A DNA stretch of 64,000 bases. Source: Pleurocapsa sp. PCC 7327. GTDB lineage: Bacteria; Cyanobacteriota; Cyanobacteriia; Cyanobacteriales; Microcystaceae. This document shows, one piece after another, positions 17,663 through 27,042 of the stretch. The position numbers and the translations under genes are program-made. The stretch spans positions 2,519,501-2,583,500 of the forward strand of contig NC_019689.1 in NCBI RefSeq assembly GCF_000317025.1, given 5' to 3'. The stretch's first letter is position 1; each line of letters starts with the position of its first letter. Below the pieces are notes generated by a model, which had not been told where the DNA came from, did no database searches, and was given only the letters and a program-made list of their open reading frames with translations.

Positions 17663-18064
17663 TCAAGCGATAACTGGATCGGGCTTCTTGCTATCAACTG
17701 CTTCTGCTCTGGCAAGTTCCACTTCATGAAAATGTTCTGAAGCCCAATTACAGAGAGTTTTAAGGGGGTTTACCAGCGTTTCACCTAGAGGAGTCAAGGA
17801 ATACTCCACCATTGGCGGTACAACCGGATAGACCTTGCGATGAATCAGCCCGCTGTTTTCCAGATTGCGTAGGGTTTGAGTCAACATTTTCTGAGACACT
17901 CCGCCAATTTCACGGTGCAATTCACCATATCGTCTTGTGTTCCTAGATAGCGACAGAATCACTAAGGCCGTCCATTTATCAGCAATCAGATCGAGCACCT
18001 GACGAACATCAGATGTTTGGTCTAAGACACAAGGTCGAGATTGAGGTTCTATCATCTCACGCAC
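17663..18064 (-). CDS. HxlR-family transcriptional regulator
   Basis: 133 aa winged-helix regulator of the HxlR type. The family core is seen: VLDLIADKWTALVILSL, then YGELHREIGGVSQKMLTQTLRNLENSGLIHR and YSLTPLGETL. Such proteins sense reactive aldehydes, quinones or oxidants and often control an adjacent oxidoreductase. It is divergent from the SDR gene with 93 bp between them, which fits direct control of that gene. Because the SDR is truncated, the regulator may have lost its local target. Confidence 0.9.
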   Translation of the reverse strand: MREMIEPQSRPCVLDQTSDVRQVLDLIADKWTALVILSLSRNTRRYGELHREIGGVSQKMLTQTLRNLENSGLIHRKVYPVVPPMVEYSLTPLGETLVNPLKTLCNWASEHFHEVELARAEAVDSKKPDPVIA

Positions 18065-18157
18065 TTTTGGGTATGTATAGCACTTTCAAGTATGTACTTA
18101 TTTTCTAGATTGTAGCCCGTTGATAATGAAATTGCACTCAATCAAGCGAATTTCAGT

Positions 18158-18694
18158 ATGATGATTTTTTCAAATAAAGTCGCAATCGTTACAGGTGGAA
18201 CCTCTGGAATTGGTCGGGCGGCGGCGATCGCTTACGCCCAGCAAGGAGCCAACGTAGTGGTCGCTGGTCGTCGATCGCTTCAAGGGGAAGAGACAGTCAA
18301 AATAATTAAAGATGCTGGCGGAGAAGCATTGTTTATTCAAACAGATGTCACCCAAGAATCAGATATCAAAATAATGGTTGACAAAACAGTTGAAGTTTTT
18401 GGTCGTCTGGATATTGCGTTTAATAATGCGGGAACTTATGGCGAGAATACCTCGCTGATTGACCAACCGGACTCTGAATACGATCGCATTATGAATGTTA
18501 ATGTAAAAGGTGTTTGGTTGTCGATGAAGCATGAGATCGTGCAAATGCTGCGTCAGGGCAATGGCACGATCGTTAATACATCGTCTGTTCTTGGTGTAGT
18601 TGCGATGCCGAGTGTCCCTCTCTATACTGCGAGTAAATATGCCGTGGAGGGCTTAACAAAAGCGGCTGCACTGCAATATACCCGAATATTTTAG
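18158..18694 (+). pseudogene. Truncated short-chain dehydrogenase/reductase
   Basis: 178 codons of a classical SDR whose family is normally about 250 aa. The cofactor loop TGGTSGIG (12-19), NNAG, the catalytic Ser region NTSSVLG and YTASK are all intact. The frame ends abruptly at AALQYTRIF, just where SDRs continue into the KxGIRVNxVxPG segment. The last 70 or so residues (substrate loop and dimer helices) are missing, and the following sequence runs directly into the leader of the DUF937 gene 34 bp later. A deletion has probably joined the two. Activity is unlikely. It is divergent from an HxlR regulator. Confidence 0.8.
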
Positions 18695-18728
18695 TATCAT
18701 TCGGAAGAAACTTAAAATCGAGGAGATT

Positions 18729-19259
18729 ATGGGACTTTTTGACCAAGTTATCAACGCCATTAACGATCCCAATCAACAAGCCAACACCAACCAAATCGGT
18801 CAGATTATAGGTGTAGTGCAACAACTCGCTAGCAGTAAAGGGGTCGATCCCTCCGTTGCCCAAACCGTTACATCGGTTGTCGGCAATTACGTTCGTTCGT
18901 CACTCAAGCAGCAACAGGCAGCAGGCGGTACCCAACAAATATCAGCCATCCTCGACCAATTTAGCGGTACGCAAGCAAATCCAGCCGCCGTGCAAGCCTT
19001 ATTTAGCCCACAACAGCAGCAACACATCGCCCAAGATGCAGCCCAAAAAACTGGTTTAAACGCAGATACTATTCAATCTATGCTGCCACTCATCGTTCCA
19101 GTGATTCTGAACTTGTTGCAATCGGGCAAGCAAGCTAGTGCTGCCTCTGGTTTGCCCGCCGGGAATTCGGTACTCAGCAGTTTTTTAGATAGCGATTCCG
19201 ATGGAGATGTCGATATCGGAGATGCCCTTTCGTTTGCCAGCCGCTTTCTGAATCGTTAA
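18729..19259 (+). CDS. DUF937-domain protein with a C-terminal calcium-loop motif
   Basis: 176 aa, start preceded by GAGGAG. Residues 1-135 are helix-rich, Gln/Ala-rich and fit DUF937 (YidB-like) proteins. After a short GLPAGN linker the C-terminus has DSDSDGDVDIGDAL, a DxDxDG-type Ca2+-binding loop like a dockerin half or EF-hand, followed by an ASRFL helix. No signal peptide is visible. It lies immediately downstream of the truncated SDR, so it may be transcribed from the remnant SDR promoter. Function unknown. Confidence 0.75.
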   Translation: MGLFDQVINAINDPNQQANTNQIGQIIGVVQQLASSKGVDPSVAQTVTSVVGNYVRSSLKQQQAAGGTQQISAILDQFSGTQANPAAVQALFSPQQQQHIAQDAAQKTGLNADTIQSMLPLIVPVILNLLQSGKQASAASGLPAGNSVLSSFLDSDSDGDVDIGDALSFASRFLNR

Positions 19260-19294
19260 GAGATTGGGGATTGGGACAACATTCTAATCCCCAG

Positions 19295-21355
19295 TTACTG
19301 CCACTCATCCCAATTTTCATTGAATATTGAAGTATCTGGAAAAGCAGTCGGATTACCGCTTTTATTTAATAAACGCTGGAGTTCGAGTAATTTTCTCTCT
19401 TTGATAATCGGGGTTTGGTCAACTAGCTGATAAGGCAAAATTTTGCCATCATCTAGCACAAACGCTGCTGTGATACCAGTTGCCGCCCCCGACGACCACT
19501 CAAAGGAATGGACTCGATAGGCTGCTGCGGCAATGTGGCTGACAGCGATACTTTTTCCTGCCACTAACAAATTATCGATTCTCTGGGGAATCATCGCCCG
19601 CAGGGGAATCTGGAAAGGATAAGCTTGTCCTGCGCCTCGACGTTCTCCTTCTCGTTCCGTATTTCCGGGGGCTTCTGGGGGTGATTGAGTCATACAGGGA
19701 TGGAAATCGATCGCGTAGTGACCGATTCCCACCGAATCGGGATAAATAGTAGAACGCTTGCGCCGCTTGACGGCATCGGGCGAAACCTTGCCGCCAATGA
19801 CATCTAATCCTTCTAATCCCGCTAAAGTCGCTTGCAGACGGCGATAAGTTTCGGGGGATAGGGTTTGGCGATAGTAGTCATCTTGATAGTTGCGGCGGGA
19901 AATATCGATTTCTGTAATCGAGAAACCATCTGCATAGGCATAGGAAGGTCTTCCTAAAATTCGTCGTCCCTCGCGCATGTAGGGATACTTAGACAAACCG
20001 TGTGCCGTTCCCATAGGAGAATCCAATCCTGCGAGGAAACGATTATTGGGATTGGGTTTTTTCACGCCATCTCCCAGTTGAGAATCGGTCGTTCCCATCA
20101 CCAGCCAGTAAAAGTATGCTAAGGCGTGGTCTTCACCTCTGCGGAGGGTTTCTGTCCGCAATCCTCCCATCCAACCGCCAGGGGTTAATTGTCCGGTTGC
20201 TTTGAGTTGTTCGCGGGTGTAGATGAGATTATCTTGAGAGGTTCCCGGACGATAATCGTTGCCCCACGTCCAGTTTTGCATGGAAATATCTCCAGGCATG
20301 GGGGCATCAAAGGTAATGCCGCCAAATGTTTCCGATTGTCCTTCTTGCGGACTCCAAATGCGTCGATAGGTGAAAACTAAATTGAAGTTGGCTAGACGTT
20401 CTAATTCATAACTGAAGTAGGGGGCGTGCTGGAGATAAAATGGGGGCATCTCATGCTTTTGCGATTCCTCGGTCGCTTCCATGGCGAAGGTGTAAGTAAA
20501 TCCCTGGGTGCAATAGGGGTCGGCAGTCGCGCTAGAGGAGGAAGGTTCTAGATAGGAGCGAGGATCGATGCCCAAGCGATAGGGAACGTCTGCTAGACCG
20601 ACGATTTCTCCGGTTTCAGTCGCTTCGATAATGTACCAGTCAGCGGGTTTTTGTTGGTTGGAAGCTTTGGGAACGAAGCGAATGATGGTTTTCTTGAAGC
20701 GGGGGGAATTGTCGTAGCGATAGGCATCTTCAATAGTTTTCGAGAGGGGTTCGCTATTGAGAGGCGGTGCGCCTTCGGCAGGGCTATGTTGAATGGCGAT
20801 CGCGCCCTTAATTTGTTCCCCCGTTCCCCCATTCGGGACTTTGCCGATCTCTAACTCTTTAATAACGGTGGTCGGAAACCATTTCAACGTTCCTTCGCCC
20901 TTTTGGGCGGCATCCTGTAACTGTTCCATCAATAGTTGATGACCGTCGCTAGGAAGAAAACAGGATTCGCTAACCCAACAATTGCCAGGATTGAGTTTGC
21001 CGTATTTCTCTTCGATCCGCTTTCTTAATTCTAGATAGCCGCGAGGATAGAAGAGACGTTCTCGCTGGGTTTGACGTTCGTCTAGGGCAGAGGTTCCCTG
21101 AGAAGAAATTTGTCCTCCTACCCAGTCGGTAATTTCTGTCAAACAAACGGTTTTTCCTTTCAATAAGGCTTCATAAGCTGCTGCCGTTCCCGCTAGTCCG
21201 CTGCCAACAACCAAGATCTCGCATTCTATCGTTTGGTCGGGATTTCTCGGCGGCGCAGCAAGAGTTAGTGGAGACATCGATTCCCAAACAATTAGACTCA
21301 CGGGAATAGAAATAACACTCCGCCACCAATGACTGACAATCTTTTTCAACATCAT
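19295..21355 (-). CDS. Exported FAD-dependent oxidoreductase
   Basis: 686 aa. N-terminal signal-like segment (SVISIPVSLIVWESMSPLTLAAPP), then the dinucleotide-binding motif VVGSGLAGTAAAYEA and the EITDWVGGQISSQG segment characteristic of the PF12831-type FAD-dependent oxidoreductases. The C-terminal part holds NLLVAGKSIAVSHIAAAAYRVHS, the second FAD contact, and GAATGITAAFVL. It is likely periplasmic. The substrate is not evident; related proteins are often annotated as xanthan-lyase-like or hypothetical. The start could equally be the second Met at 21352. It converges with the DUF937 gene. Confidence 0.82.
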   Translation of the reverse strand: MMLKKIVSHWWRSVISIPVSLIVWESMSPLTLAAPPRNPDQTIECEILVVGSGLAGTAAAYEALLKGKTVCLTEITDWVGGQISSQGTSALDERQTQRERLFYPRGYLELRKRIEEKYGKLNPGNCWVSESCFLPSDGHQLLMEQLQDAAQKGEGTLKWFPTTVIKELEIGKVPNGGTGEQIKGAIAIQHSPAEGAPPLNSEPLSKTIEDAYRYDNSPRFKKTIIRFVPKASNQQKPADWYIIEATETGEIVGLADVPYRLGIDPRSYLEPSSSSATADPYCTQGFTYTFAMEATEESQKHEMPPFYLQHAPYFSYELERLANFNLVFTYRRIWSPQEGQSETFGGITFDAPMPGDISMQNWTWGNDYRPGTSQDNLIYTREQLKATGQLTPGGWMGGLRTETLRRGEDHALAYFYWLVMGTTDSQLGDGVKKPNPNNRFLAGLDSPMGTAHGLSKYPYMREGRRILGRPSYAYADGFSITEIDISRRNYQDDYYRQTLSPETYRRLQATLAGLEGLDVIGGKVSPDAVKRRKRSTIYPDSVGIGHYAIDFHPCMTQSPPEAPGNTEREGERRGAGQAYPFQIPLRAMIPQRIDNLLVAGKSIAVSHIAAAAYRVHSFEWSSGAATGITAAFVLDDGKILPYQLVDQTPIIKERKLLELQRLLNKSGNPTAFPDTSIFNENWDEWQ

Positions 21356-21476
21356 CTAGTAATTATCTATGTTTCGTACTTTATTATCGAATCTTCAGTA
21401 CTCATCGATCGCTTTTCCTCGATCTCTGTTCCCTAAATTAATGCAATTTAGATTGTGAAAAGATTGCCTATTTTCT

Positions 21477-21622
21477 TACAAGTCATCCCAAAAGTCTAGA
21501 ATGTTATGTTGAGCGGAGCGCTCGCTCCGCTCAACATCTGAGTATACCAACTCCAAACAGAGATTTTTCGTTATGCTCTCCTGCACTGAGAATGACCAAA
21601 TGGACTTTTGGGATGTCCTCTT
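21477..21622 (+). repeat. MITE-like element A, copy 1
   Basis: About 146 bp with imperfect inverted ends: CATCCCAAAAGTC on the left and GACTTTTGGGATG on the right, flanked by tta/taca. The interior contains a GAGCGGAGCG-CTCGCTCCGCTC hairpin and agtataccaactcc. It has no coding capacity. Homologous copies lie at 26642-26788 (inverted) and 62408-62835 (split). It occupies most of the 361-bp gap before alaS, which otherwise holds only the alaS leader. Confidence 0.85.
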
Positions 21623-21716
21623 ACATAGCGTTAAACTTTTCCGTTGCCTCTCTCCAACCTTTGCACAAGTGCCAAAATAGTAGATATTGCAGGAATTCTC
21701 TTGACTTGTAAAGCCA

Positions 21717-24350
21717 ATGTCTTATACGCCCAAGTATCTTAGTGGTAGCGAAATCCGACAAAAATTTCTAGACTTCTATGCACAGCGACAGCATAAAATC
21801 TTACCCAGCGCTTCTCTTATTCCAGAAGATCCGACGGTATTGCTGACTATCGCTGGAATGCTACCGTTTAAACCAATCTTCCTCGGTCAAAAGACACCGG
21901 ACTATCCTCGCGCCACCACCTCCCAAAAATGCATCCGTACCAACGATATCGAAAATGTAGGACGCACTGCCAGACATCATACCTTTTTCGAGATGTTGGG
22001 CAACTTTAGCTTTGGGGATTATTTTAAAGAAGAGGCGATCGCTTGGGCGTGGGAACTGTCTACCGAAGTCTTTGGTTTGCCGCCAGAACGTCTTATTCCC
22101 AGCGTCTTTGAAGAAGATGACGAAGCATTCGCTATCTGGCACGATAAAATCGGCATTCCTCCCCACCGGATCAAGCGTATGGGGGCAGACGATAACTTCT
22201 GGGTATCGGGCCCTACAGGTCCTTGCGGTCCCTGTTCGGAAATTTATTACGACTTTCACCCAGAATTAGGAGACGAGAACATCGATTTAGAAGACGACAG
22301 TCGCTTCATCGAATTCTATAATCTGGTGTTCATGCAATATAATCGCGATGCACAAGGAAATCTCACTCCCTTACAAAGCAAAAACATCGACACGGGAATG
22401 GGACTAGAAAGGATGGCGCAAATCCTGCAACAAGTCCCCAATAACTATGAAACCGATCTAATTTTCCCCATCGTTAAAACGGCGGCGGAGATTGCAGGGA
22501 TTGATTATTCAAAAGCAGACGAGAAAACCAAAGTATCTCTAAAAGTCATTGGCGATCACATTCGCGCTGTAGTCCATATGATTGCCGATGGGATTAGCGC
22601 ATCGAATATCGGTCGCGGTTATGTATTGCGTCGCCTTATTCGTCGAGTTGTGCGTCACGGACGCTCGCTGGGGATCGAAGGCGTCTTTACACCTCAAGTT
22701 GCTGAAGTTGCGATCGCGCTGGCTAAAGACGTTTATCCTAACGTTATCGCAACAGAAGAAGATATTAAAGGTCAACTGCAACGAGAAGAGTCCGCTTTCC
22801 TCAAAACTATCGAAAAAGGAGAAAAACTACTTACAGAAATTCTCCAGAAAGAAAAACAACAGATTTCTGGCGAAGATGCCTTTACGTTATACGATACCCA
22901 TGGCTTTCCTTTAGAACTGACTCAAGAAATCGCCGCAGAAAATAGTTTAACTGTAGATGTAGAAGGGTTTGAGAGGGAAATGGAGAAACAGCGCCAACGC
23001 GGCAGAGAATCTCACAAAACCATCGACCTCACCGTACAAGGTAGCCTAGATAAACTGGCAGAACATATTCATTCGACTGAATTTGTTGGCTATACTCAGT
23101 CTCAATCGACTGCCAAAGTCGAAGCTGTTTTAGTAGACGGAAAAACCGTCGAAGCAGCAGAAGCAGGAGAGCAAGTTCAAATCGTTCTCGATAAAACGCC
23201 TTTCTATGCAGAGTCTGGGGGACAAATTGGCGATAGAGGTTATTTAACTGGAGAAAATTTATTAGTCCGTATTGAAGATGTCCAAAAAGAATCGGATTTC
23301 TTTGTCCATTTCGGTCGCGTCGAACGGGGTATTATCCAGATAGGCGATACCGTCACCGCACAAATCGATCGCGCTTGTCGTCGTCGCGCCCAAGCCAATC
23401 ATACCGCAACCCACCTATTGCAAGCGGCGCTGAAAAAGATCGTCGATGATTCGATTTCTCAAGCGGGTTCTTTAGTCGCCTTCGATCGCTTGCGTTTCGA
23501 TTTTAACTGTCCTCGTGCTTTAACTCAGGAAGAATTACAACAAATCGAGGAACAAATTAATACTTGGATTGCTGAGGCGCACGATGCTCAGATTTCTATT
23601 ATGCCGCTAGAAGAAGCAAAAACCAAAGGCGCGATCGCGATGTTTGGGGAAAAATATGGCGCACAAGTCCGAGTCATCGATATTCCCGGCGTTTCGATGG
23701 AATTGTGCGGTGGAACTCACGTGAGAAATACCGCAGAAATCGGACTGTTTAAAATTGTCTCGGAGACTGGGATTTCTTCTGGAGTCCGGCGGATAGAAGC
23801 GGTTGCTGGTCCTGCGGTTTTAGAATATCTAAACGTGCGCGATAAAATCGTTAGAGAGTTGAGCGATCGCTTTAAGGTTAAACCCGAAGAAATCAGCGAT
23901 CGCATCACCAGTTTACAAGCAGAATTAAAAGCGACTCACAAGCAATTAGAAGCTGTCAAACAAGAACTCGCGATCGCAAAATCCGGCCAATTATTAGCAC
24001 AAGCAGAGTCAGTCGGCGCGTATAAGGTTTTAGTTGCAGAAATGGGAGATATCGATCCTGATGCGCTGAAAACTGCTGCCGAAAGATTGCAACAAAAACT
24101 CGGCGAAGCTGCTGTTGTTTTAGGTTCCGTTCCTGAAGAAGGTAAAGTCAGTTTAGTTGCTGCTTTTAGTCAAAAAGTGAATAAAGATAAGAACCTACAA
24201 GCCGGTAAATTCATCGGCGAAATCGCCAAAATCTGTGGCGGTGGCGGCGGTGGAAGACCGAATTTAGCTCAAGCTGGCGGACGCGATCCGAGTAAGTTGA
24301 AAGAAGCGTTAGAAACTGCCAGGAAACAGTTAGTTGAAAGCTTGCAGTAA
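21717..24350 (+). CDS. alaS: Alanyl-tRNA synthetase
   Basis: 877 aa, normal length. Class II synthetase charging tRNA-Ala. Seen in order: catalytic core with motif-2 region [20 protein letters not shown], and [14 protein letters not shown]; the tRNA-recognition segment; the editing domain with [13 protein letters not shown] and [15 protein letters not shown] (zinc/editing ligands); and the C-Ala domain ending in [16 protein letters not shown]. It is transcribed alone and followed by a 13-bp imperfect hairpin. Confidence 0.99.
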   Translation: MSYTPKYLSGSEIRQKFLDFYAQRQHKILPSASLIPEDPTVLLTIAGMLPFKPIFLGQKTPDYPRATTSQKCIRTNDIENVGRTARHHTFFEMLGNFSFGDYFKEEAIAWAWELSTEVFGLPPERLIPSVFEEDDEAFAIWHDKIGIPPHRIKRMGADDNFWVSGPTGPCGPCSEIYYDFHPELGDENIDLEDDSRFIEFYNLVFMQYNRDAQGNLTPLQSKNIDTGMGLERMAQILQQVPNNYETDLIFPIVKTAAEIAGIDYSKADEKTKVSLKVIGDHIRAVVHMIADGISASNIGRGYVLRRLIRRVVRHGRSLGIEGVFTPQVAEVAIALAKDVYPNVIATEEDIKGQLQREESAFLKTIEKGEKLLTEILQKEKQQISGEDAFTLYDTHGFPLELTQEIAAENSLTVDVEGFEREMEKQRQRGRESHKTIDLTVQGSLDKLAEHIHSTEFVGYTQSQSTAKVEAVLVDGKTVEAAEAGEQVQIVLDKTPFYAESGGQIGDRGYLTGENLLVRIEDVQKESDFFVHFGRVERGIIQIGDTVTAQIDRACRRRAQANHTATHLLQAALKKIVDDSISQAGSLVAFDRLRFDFNCPRALTQEELQQIEEQINTWIAEAHDAQISIMPLEEAKTKGAIAMFGEKYGAQVRVIDIPGVSMELCGGTHVRNTAEIGLFKIVSETGISSGVRRIEAVAGPAVLEYLNVRDKIVRELSDRFKVKPEEISDRITSLQAELKATHKQLEAVKQELAIAKSGQLLAQAESVGAYKVLVAEMGDIDPDALKTAAERLQQKLGEAAVVLGSVPEEGKVSLVAAFSQKVNKDKNLQAGKFIGEIAKICGGGGGGRPNLAQAGGRDPSKLKEALETARKQLVESLQ

Positions 24351-24354
24351 TCCG

Positions 24355-24382
24355 TAGGGTAGGCAATATTGTCTACCTTACT
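24355..24382 (+). terminator. Hairpin after alaS (possible terminator)
   Basis: GTAGGGTAGGCAA pairs with TTGTCTACCTTAC (two G-T wobbles) around a TA loop, 4 bp past the alaS stop. There is no T-run, so this is a weak terminator call. Confidence 0.45.
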
Positions 24383-24435
24383 CCAAATTGTTGAAGCTGT
24401 ATATCTTGTTTACCATAACCAGTAAACATTAAAAT

Positions 24436-24510
24436 CTCGCCAAGAAATTTATTTCTTGGCTAATAGCATAAGTCCATTAAAACTGAGATCTTGCACCATT
24501 CTCAACAACT
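24436..24510 (+). repeat. Repeat B, partial copy
   Basis: Fragment related to the full element at 28921-29103: an imperfect palindrome CCAAGAAATTTATTTCTTGG, then agtccatt, then AAACTGAGATCTTGCACCA, the terminal sequence of repeat B. The centre of the element is missing. The rest of the 24351-24729 gap shows no gene. Confidence 0.7.
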
Positions 24511-24729
24511 GTTCTTGTAATTAATTTCCTGTTCGTAAGTTAGGGAAAAAAGAAAACTTAACAAAAGAGGGATAACCAGTGACCAGTGGATTGAACAGCT
24601 GGTCACTGATTATAAAGGACGTACTCTTTCTATTTAGGCAGATAAAACCCTCTCCTGAGAAGAGTGCTTTCTGAAAAATCTTCTCAGCGATCGCGCTTCT
24701 TGCTTTTAAGGTATTATATTTGTTTCTTA

Positions 24730-24803
24730 CGGGCTTGGAGGGACTCGAACCCCCGACCTTGTGGTCCGTAGCCACACGCTCTAATCCACTAAGCTACAAG
24801 CCC
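24730..24803 (-). tRNA. tRNA-Arg (ACG)
   Basis: A full cloverleaf reads on the minus strand: acceptor GGGCTTG/CAAGCCC with discriminator G, D-arm GCTTAGTGGATTAGAGC, anticodon stem TGTGG/CCACA with loop CTACGGA (anticodon ACG), and T-arm GGGGG-TTCGAGT-CCCTC. CCA is not encoded. ACG is read as ICG after wobble deamination and decodes CGN Arg codons. Confidence 0.96.
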
Positions 24804-24847
24804 TTGGTTTCATTCAACAGTAATCATACTATCACAAGATTCTAGCG

Positions 24848-25351
24848 ATGACACAAGATTTAACCGGCGATCGAAAACTTTCTCATCTTAATGCCCAAGG
24901 AGAAGCCCAGATGGTAGATGTTTCCCACAAACAGTCTACCCGACGGGAAGCCATAGCCGCAGGTCGGGTGCGGATGTCAAAACATACCTTTGAAGCGATT
25001 GAAGCAGGAAATTCCCCCAAAGGAGACGTTTTAGGAATGGCAAAAGTCGCCGGGATTATGGCAGCAAAACAGACTGCAAATTTGATTCCTCTGTGCCATC
25101 CCCTACCTTTGCACAAGATAGACGTTCAAATAATTCCCGATGCCGAACTCCCCGGCTACCAAATTCGGGCTTCCGTCGCCACTAAAGCAGAAACGGGTGT
25201 AGAAATGGAAGCCCTGACAGCCGTTTCAGTAGCTGCTCTAACGCTCTACGACATGGCAAAAGCACTAGAAAAGTCAATGCAGATTGAGTCAATCTGCTTA
25301 CTCAGTAAAACTGGCGGAAAATCGGGAGATTATCTCAGCCAGAAAGATTAA
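24848..25351 (+). CDS. moaC: Cyclic pyranopterin monophosphate synthase
   Basis: 167 aa. Molybdenum-cofactor biosynthesis enzyme acting after MoaA to form cPMP. Characteristic segments: [42 protein letters not shown] (active-site CHPL), [22 protein letters not shown], and KTGGKSGDY at the C-terminus. Length is normal. It starts 44 bp from the tRNA-Arg gene on the opposite strand and converges with a small membrane-protein gene. No other mo-co genes are in the window. Confidence 0.97.
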   Translation: MTQDLTGDRKLSHLNAQGEAQMVDVSHKQSTRREAIAAGRVRMSKHTFEAIEAGNSPKGDVLGMAKVAGIMAAKQTANLIPLCHPLPLHKIDVQIIPDAELPGYQIRASVATKAETGVEMEALTAVSVAALTLYDMAKALEKSMQIESICLLSKTGGKSGDYLSQKD

Positions 25352-25363
25352 AATAATTTAAAA

Positions 25364-25540
25364 TTAGATCAAATCGTATTTGTGACAGATCGCAGCAAAC
25401 AAGGCAGCTAGAGCAGTGATTGCCAAGGCAATTAGGGGATGTTGTCCTTGGCTGACGGCAAAGGAAGTCACAACCCCAGCACCTAACCCAGCAGTTAATG
25501 CTGCCCCAACAAAATCTTTATCCGTGTTTTTTTTGTACAT
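25364..25540 (-). CDS. Small hydrophobic protein (58 aa)
   Basis: The frame on the minus strand reads MYKKNTDKDF, then a Gly/Ala-rich hydrophobic stretch (VGAALTAGLGAGVVTSF), SQGQHP, a second hydrophobic stretch (LIALAITALAALFAAI), and CHKYDLI. The pattern is an N-terminal basic head with two short TM segments, typical of a real small membrane protein rather than a random frame. Its stop lies 12 bp from the moaC stop, convergent. I do not recognise the family; function unknown. Confidence 0.6.
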   Translation of the reverse strand: MYKKNTDKDFVGAALTAGLGAGVVTSFAVSQGQHPLIALAITALAALFAAICHKYDLI

Positions 25541-25734
25541 AAACGTTCTATCCAGTAGCTAAATGACTGACGAGAGAAAATAGTGTTCTCAAACATAGCA
25601 CCCCGTTTCGAGCTGCTGAATAGCAAACTGAAATATTGCAATCAAGCTTTAGATTTAGCTAATTTTCTTAACAATAGAATGGAGTCTCGAACGATACATT
25701 AGATCGAGATGGAGTCCAGATTATTGCGCGATTT

Positions 25735-26052
25735 ATGTCCAAAACTCATACTGTTGAAATTCGTCACCAAGGCAATACCCATATCATCCAAGTTTCAGAG
25801 GAGCAAACTATCTTAGAAGCGGCTTACGCTGCGGGGATAGATTTGCCGAGTTCTTGCCATGCCGGGGTTTGTACCACCTGTGCCGCTCAAATTCTTCAGG
25901 GAGAAGTCGATCGCGGCGATGCGATGGGAATTTCTCCCGAACTGCAAAGCGAAGGTTACGTGTTACTATGCGTTGCCCGTCCTCTTTGCGATCTAAAAAT
26001 CGAATCGGAGAAAGAAGAAGCAGTATATCAGCGACAATTCGGACAGCCTTGA
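25735..26052 (+). CDS. [2Fe-2S] plant-type ferredoxin
   Basis: 105 aa. Soluble electron carrier with the [2Fe-2S] ligands C41, C46 and C49 in SSCHAGVCTTC and C79 in VLLCVA. The body resembles chain-type ferredoxins, but the pI and the ending EEAVYQRQFGQP differ from PetF, so this is probably one of the divergent low-abundance ferredoxins (Fdx2/Fdx-like) and not the main photosynthetic one. Transcribed alone. Confidence 0.92.
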   Translation: MSKTHTVEIRHQGNTHIIQVSEEQTILEAAYAAGIDLPSSCHAGVCTTCAAQILQGEVDRGDAMGISPELQSEGYVLLCVARPLCDLKIESEKEEAVYQRQFGQP

Positions 26053-26099
26053 TTCGGGCAAGAAATCGACGATCGCTCAGATGCGAAGATTGGCTGGGA

Positions 26100-26393
26100 C
26101 TATCCATTCAACCCCAACAACCGCTTAGTGTGGATTACAGCTGCGATCGTCACGATTTCTTCTTTTACCCGATAGATGATGCGATAGGTATAGGCGTTTT
26201 TTTCTAGGATAGCTGGGTCGCTAAATTCAGGAACGACCGACCCAGCCCAAGGACATTCGATGAGGTCGCGGGTGGTATCTACAATCTTTTTTACCACCGC
26301 TGCCGCATAGGAAGGCGAGTCGCGGGCTATGTACGTGGCAACTGCGTCTACATCTTCAACTGCTTTAGAAGACCAAACTACTCGATAAGCCAT
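26100..26393 (-). CDS. ParE/RelE-family toxin
   Basis: 97 aa. Fold features of the RelE/ParE superfamily: MAYRVVWSSKAVEDVDAVATYIARDSP at the N-terminus, then PWAGSVVPEFSDP, then the strand YRIIYRVKEEIVTIAAVIHTKR ending in an R-L-L tail. It overlaps the upstream antitoxin gene by 16 bases, the classic type II toxin-antitoxin layout. The ParE (gyrase) versus RelE (ribosome mRNA cleavage) choice cannot be settled; the WSSKAVEDVDAVATYI pattern favours ParE. Confidence 0.88.
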   Translation of the reverse strand: MAYRVVWSSKAVEDVDAVATYIARDSPSYAAAVVKKIVDTTRDLIECPWAGSVVPEFSDPAILEKNAYTYRIIYRVKEEIVTIAAVIHTKRLLGLNG

Positions 26394-26566
26394 TTTCTTA
26401 GAAGCCCTTCGACCTCCTCCTGTTTCAGCCCATTTTCTGTATCTGCGATATCCAGTCCTTGACGGACTTTTTCCAGGACATATAGATGATACTGGATATC
26501 TTCAATTGAACAATCATCTGGTAATTGATTCAAGATAGATTTAATGGCTTCTTTGATGGTATTCAT
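26378..26566 (-). CDS. Antitoxin of the ParE/RelE pair
   Basis: 62 aa acidic protein encoded immediately upstream of the toxin with a 16-base overlap. The IKEAIKSILNQLPDDCSIEDIQYHLYVLEKVRQGL core matches a family of short cyanobacterial antitoxins whose C-terminus, here GLKQEEVEGLLRKWLIE, wraps the toxin. No ribbon-helix-helix DNA-binding signature is obvious. Autoregulation is expected by analogy. Confidence 0.82.
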   Translation of the reverse strand: MNTIKEAIKSILNQLPDDCSIEDIQYHLYVLEKVRQGLDIADTENGLKQEEVEGLLRKWLIE

Positions 26567-26641
26567 ACAGATATTACTGATTTTTAAAAGGTTAGAGAAA
26601 TTATTAAACTTAAGTTAAAATTGCGATCGCCTCAATCGTAG

Positions 26642-26788
26642 TAGAGGACATCCCAAAAGTCCATTTGGTCATTCTCAGTGCAGGAGAACGTAACGAAAAA
26701 TCTATGATTGGAGTTGGTATACTCAGATGTTTCGCTTCGCGATCGCTCCGCTCAACATGACATTCTCTACTTCTCAGACAACCTGTTA
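26642..26788 (-). repeat. MITE-like element A, copy 2 (inverted)
   Basis: 147 bp in reverse orientation to copy 1. It begins TAGAGGACATCCCAAAAGTC and ends CTCAGACAACCTGTTA; the far end has decayed from the CCCAAAAGT consensus. It lies just upstream of the toxin-antitoxin pair, in a 476-bp gap (26567-27042) that otherwise contains no gene I can support. Confidence 0.85.
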
Positions 26789-27042
26789 GCCACTGCGAGC
26801 GAGGGCAACAGTAATGAGCTATTGGCAATGCGTTCTACTGTTGGTAGCTGCCTATTAGGAAATAGTATAGTATCTTCACCCGATAGAGTGAAGAAAAAGT
26901 CAGGGTTCTTAAACCTTGGAATGTATGCTCTCTTGCTCTTTCTAGAAGAAATAAGCGACAAAAATAGGGGATTTAGAACCAGAAAACTCCCTCTACTAAC
27001 TCCTCGTTCCTTAGATAAGCGATCTATCTCTAAATCGTTTGA

